This document shows, piece by piece, positions 22,485-25,063 of a DNA stretch of 25,063 nt. How positions within the stretch are numbered: position 1 is the first letter of the stretch; each line of letters begins with the position of its first letter. The translations under genes and the position numbers were made by a program. This stretch comes from an uncultured Prevotellaceae bacterium (GTDB lineage Bacteria > Bacteroidota > Bacteroidia > Bacteroidales > Bacteroidaceae): positions 1 to 25,063 of the forward strand of contig CAMYYX010000008.1 of the NCBI GenBank assembly GCA_947303695.1. The letters are read 5' to 3'. The notes under the pieces were generated by a model. It saw nothing but the letters and a program-made list of their open reading frames with translations, ran no database searches and was not told the origin of the DNA.

Positions 22485-23420
22485 TTATTCGAACTCAAAG
22501 AGCGGGGTAGAGAGGTAGCGCTCGCCGGTGTCTGGGAGCAATGCTACGATGGTCTTACCTGCGTTCTCAGGCAGTTTGGCCAACTGCAGAGCTGCGTGGA
22601 ATGAAGCACCCGATGAGATGCCGACCAGCAGACCCTCTTTGTGTGCCAGCAGACGTGCTCCGGCAAAAGCGTCTTCGTTGGTTACGCGGATGATGTCGTC
22701 CACATACTCCTTGTTGAAGTTCTTTGGCACGAATCCGGCACCGATTCCCTGAATCTTATGAGGACCTGGATTGCCGCCTGAGAGTACTGGAGATGAATCC
22801 GGTTCTACAGCTACCACCTTGATGTCTGGGTTGTGTTCCTTCAGTCCCTGACCAGTTCCGCTGACCGTTCCACCTGTACCTACACCAGCTACGAAGATAT
22901 CCACTTTTCCGTCTGAGTCTTCCCAGATTTCCTGTGCTGTGGTGAAGGTGTGGATGGCTGGGTTGGCTGGGTTGTCAAACTGCTGCAGAATCAGCGAACC
23001 CTTGATCGATGCGTTCAGCTCGATGGCTTTCGCGATAGCGCCCTTCATGCCGTCTGCACCAGGGGTGAGTACGAGTTCTGCACCCAGAGCCTGAAGCAGT
23101 TTTCTGCGTTCGATACTCATCGTTTCAGGCATCGTCAGAATGAGGTGATAACCCTTGATGGCACTTACCCAAGCCAGTCCTATACCGGTGTTTCCGCTGG
23201 TTGGTTCGATGATGGTAGCACCTGGTTTCAGCGTACCGTCCTTTTCTGCTACAGAAATCATCGACAGCGCTATTCTGTCCTTCACACTTCCGCCTGGATT
23301 AAACAGTTCGGGTTTCACTACGAGGCGTGCTTTCAGGCCTTCTTCTTTCTCTATGTTGCTGACCTCGAGCAGAGGTGTTTTGCCGATCAGCTCGGCAAGG
23401 CTTTTATGTATCTTTCCCAT
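22485..23420 (-). CDS. cysK: Cysteine synthase A (O-acetylserine sulfhydrylase)
   Basis: This PLP enzyme makes cysteine from O-acetylserine and sulfide in the cytoplasm. Its 311 residues match the family. Visible are the PLP lysine Lys47 in NPGGSVKDR, the substrate loop TSGNTG (74-79), the phosphate-binding GVGTGGTVSGTG (about 181-192) and the C-terminal GISSGA with LPDTGERYLST. The ATG start is preceded by an AT-rich leader without a clear Shine-Dalgarno site. metY lies upstream on the same strand, 255 bases away across a repeat-rich spacer, so the pair may or may not share a transcript. Three hairpins follow the gene. CysM is a less likely alternative, given the CysK-type motifs. Confidence 0.95.
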   Translation of the reverse strand: MGKIHKSLAELIGKTPLLEVSNIEKEEGLKARLVVKPELFNPGGSVKDRIALSMISVAEKDGTLKPGATIIEPTSGNTGIGLAWVSAIKGYHLILTMPETMSIERRKLLQALGAELVLTPGADGMKGAIAKAIELNASIKGSLILQQFDNPANPAIHTFTTAQEIWEDSDGKVDIFVAGVGTGGTVSGTGQGLKEHNPDIKVVAVEPDSSPVLSGGNPGPHKIQGIGAGFVPKNFNKEYVDDIIRVTNEDAFAGARLLAHKEGLLVGISSGASFHAALQLAKLPENAGKTIVALLPDTGERYLSTPLFEFE

Positions 23421-23450
23421 AATTTATATTGTTTTTATTTTTCTATTATT

Positions 23451-23639
23451 GAAGTTATCACTTCGTTCGAAGTTATTGAAGTTATCGAAGTTACCGCTCA
23501 ATGGTCTTTACACCCCCTTCGGTTCCCCCGTTATCGGGGGACAGAAACGCTCGACAAATCATTGCTAGTGTTTACACCTGCGAACTATCGTCGTTAACTT
23601 CGAGGCCGTAAGGCCGCTAACTTCGCTAACACCGTTAAC
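23451..23639. repeat. Repeat-rich spacer between metY and cysK with 9-bp units in inverted orientation
   Basis: On the left, 9-bp units GAAGTTAYY occur at 23451, 23469, 23478 and 23487, with one diverged unit at 23460. On the right, the complementary motif TAACTTCG recurs between 23594 and 23639. The arms 23472-23496 and 23615-23639 are inverted repeats matching at 19 of 25 positions. Between them lie a perfect hairpin CCCCCG-TTAT-CGGGGG (23525-23540) and GGCC-GTAA-GGCC (23604-23615). It could include the metY terminator, but there is no T tract. I see no open frame of its own. Confidence 0.6.
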
Positions 23640-23675
23640 TACATTATATTTATGACTTTTTTTCTTCTTGAAAGT

Positions 23676-24962
23676 TTAAATCTTGTTGAATGCCTGATCG
23701 AGGTCGGCAATGATGTCGTCGATATGTTCCACACCGATTGACAGACGGATGGTTGTAGGCGTGATGTGCTGCTCAGCCAGTTCCTCGGGCGAGAGCTGTG
23801 AGTGAGTGGTGGTGTATGGGTGAATCACCAGACTCTTCACGTCAGCCACGTTTGCCAAGAGTGAGAAGATCTGCAGAGCGTCGATAAACTTCCATGCGTC
23901 CTCCTGCGTGCCCTTGATTTCGAAGGTGAAGATGCTACCACCACCGTTGGGGAAGTACTTCTGGTAGAGCTTGTGGTCAGGATGCGACTCGAGGGCAGGA
24001 TGGCTCACGCTCTTTACCTTTGGATGCTTGGCCAGATAGTCCACAACCTTCAGCGCGTTCTCTACGTGGCGCTCGATGCGCAGAGGAAGCGACTCCACAC
24101 CCTGCAGCAATATCCATGCGTTGAATGGTGAGATGGCTGCACCTGTGTCACGAAGGATGACGGCACGGATTCTGGTAACGAATGCAGCAGCTCCGGCTAC
24201 GTCAGCAAATACAGCTCCGTGATACGATGGATCGGGTTTTGCGAGGGTAGGGTACTTGTCGGCATTCGCCTTGAAGTCAAACTTACCTGCGTCAACGATA
24301 ACACCACCCAAGCTGCTTCCGTGACCACCGATGAATTTCGTAGCTGAGTGAACCACAACGTCTGCTCCGTGTTCGATCGGACGGATGAGGATAGGTGCGA
24401 ATGTGTTGTCCACGATGAACAGGATGTTGTGCTTGTGAGCGATTGCTGCGATAGCATCGAAATTCGTCACGTCCGAATTCGGATTACCGAATGTCTCAGC
24501 ATAAATCACCTTTGTGTTAGGGCGGATAGCAGCTTCGAGCGCCTCGAGGTCGTTCACGTTGAGGATGGTGTTGCTCACCCCCTGAGTTGTGAGCGTGTGG
24601 GTAATCAGGTTGTATGTGCCACCATACAGGTTGTCAGCAGCTACGATGTGGTCACCGTTCTGCAACACGTTCTGCAAAGCGTAAGTGATGGCAGCAGCAC
24701 CAGAGGCGACAGCCAGACCAGCCACACCACCTTCGAGGGCAGCGATACGCTCTTCGAACACACCCTGAGTTGAGTTTGTCAGACGACCGTAGATGTTACC
24801 TGCATCACGAAGACCGAAACGGTCAGCCGCATGCTGAGAGTTGTGGAATACATACGAAGTAGTCTGATAAATAGGAACCGCGCGTGAATCAGTTGTTGGA
24901 TCAGCCTGTTCCTGTCCCACATGAAGTGCTAAAGTCTCGACATGTAAATTGTTAGTTGCCAT
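23676..24962 (-). CDS. metY: O-acetylhomoserine aminocarboxypropyltransferase (O-acetylhomoserine sulfhydrylase)
   Basis: This PLP enzyme of the Cys/Met metabolism family uses sulfide and O-acetylhomoserine to make homocysteine for methionine synthesis. Its 428 residues are typical of MetY rather than the shorter MetB/MetC group (about 380-400). Visible are the SRAVPIYQTTSYVF start, the YGRLTNSTQ motif (58-66), ALEGG with VASG (cofactor binding), and the PLP lysine Lys209 in VVHSATKFIGGHGSS. The C-terminal RLSIGVEHIDDIIADLDQA is characteristic. The ATG has one of the few good Shine-Dalgarno sites in the window (AGGAG, 11 bases upstream). It lies upstream of cysK, and the two share sulfide as a substrate. 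Confidence 0.95.
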   Translation of the reverse strand: MATNNLHVETLALHVGQEQADPTTDSRAVPIYQTTSYVFHNSQHAADRFGLRDAGNIYGRLTNSTQGVFEERIAALEGGVAGLAVASGAAAITYALQNVLQNGDHIVAADNLYGGTYNLITHTLTTQGVSNTILNVNDLEALEAAIRPNTKVIYAETFGNPNSDVTNFDAIAAIAHKHNILFIVDNTFAPILIRPIEHGADVVVHSATKFIGGHGSSLGGVIVDAGKFDFKANADKYPTLAKPDPSYHGAVFADVAGAAAFVTRIRAVILRDTGAAISPFNAWILLQGVESLPLRIERHVENALKVVDYLAKHPKVKSVSHPALESHPDHKLYQKYFPNGGGSIFTFEIKGTQEDAWKFIDALQIFSLLANVADVKSLVIHPYTTTHSQLSPEELAEQHITPTTIRLSIGVEHIDDIIADLDQAFNKI

Positions 24963-25063
24963 AATTTGTTTCTCCTTTCTTTTTTAGTTTATAATTTGCG
25001 TTATTTTTTTGTTTTGACTTCGTCCAAATCATTTTCGCTCGACATAGCTCAATTAAACTTGGC
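24963..25063 (-). promoter_or_regulatory. metY upstream region with a Shine-Dalgarno site
   Basis: On the minus strand GAAAGGAGAAACAAATT precedes the metY ATG, giving a clear ribosome binding site. Further up the DNA is AT-rich, with a small imperfect hairpin around GACGAAGTC (25018-25026). No TAnnTTTG motif or known riboswitch could be recognised within the 100 bases available. Confidence 0.4.

Noticed and set aside
23451..23639. CRISPR-like array in the metY-cysK spacer
   Set aside because: The repeat units are only 9 bp and mostly directly adjacent, with no regular unique spacers and no cas genes nearby.
23421..23675. A sulfur- or SAM-responsive riboswitch before cysK
   Set aside because: The hairpins are built from simple repeats and I recognise no conserved riboswitch core.

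Overview
The window looks like chromosomal DNA from a member of the Bacteroidetes, most likely Prevotella or a close relative. The support is the Bacteroidetes-type -7 promoter motif (TAnnTTTG) in front of several genes, the near absence of strong Shine-Dalgarno sites, and Bacteroidales-type proteins: a YesW-like PL11 lyase, an exported GH2 enzyme with a DUF4982-like C-terminal region, a PpiD/SurA-like isomerase with one membrane anchor, and a large LptD. Most of the window is core metabolism and envelope biogenesis. I see no phage, insertion sequence, CRISPR array, tRNA or rRNA.

Left arm, plus strand (1-5470): a tightly packed run made of the 3' end of a class A penicillin-binding protein, kdsB (CMP-Kdo synthetase), a small putative lipoprotein, a rhamnogalacturonan lyase broken by a frameshift, an MscS-type channel and an HD-domain protein. 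It ends at a hairpin that looks like a terminator. lptD (5492-8380) follows, with its own promoter-like site, and meets a minus-strand GH2 gene tail to tail with four bases between them.

Middle, minus strand (22259 down to 10882): lon, tgt, an LptF/LptG permease gene, coaX, a FadL-like outer-membrane protein, a TPR protein, lptC and a PpiD-like isomerase are all co-directional. Several neighbours overlap by 4 bases or are separated by a few bases, so this is probably one long transcription unit with extra internal promoters. With kdsB and lptD, the window holds four steps of lipopolysaccharide (LPS) synthesis and export plus an envelope folding factor. The FadL-like and TPR proteins embedded among them are not understood.

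Right arm, minus strand (24962-22485): an O-acetylhomoserine sulfhydrylase gene and cysK handle sulfide incorporation into homocysteine and cysteine.

The most unusual features are short-period tandem repeats of the kind usually found between genes. A 14-bp repeat and a second 7-bp-period repeat both lie in frame inside the GH2 gene. Related repeats lie before mscS and in the metY-cysK spacer, where they form an inverted-repeat element around a strong hairpin. Other points are a tRNA-guanine transglycosylase without its three zinc-ligand cysteines, a perfect 14-bp palindrome in the lon leader, and an acidic insertion in LptD. I did not find a convincing new multi-gene system.
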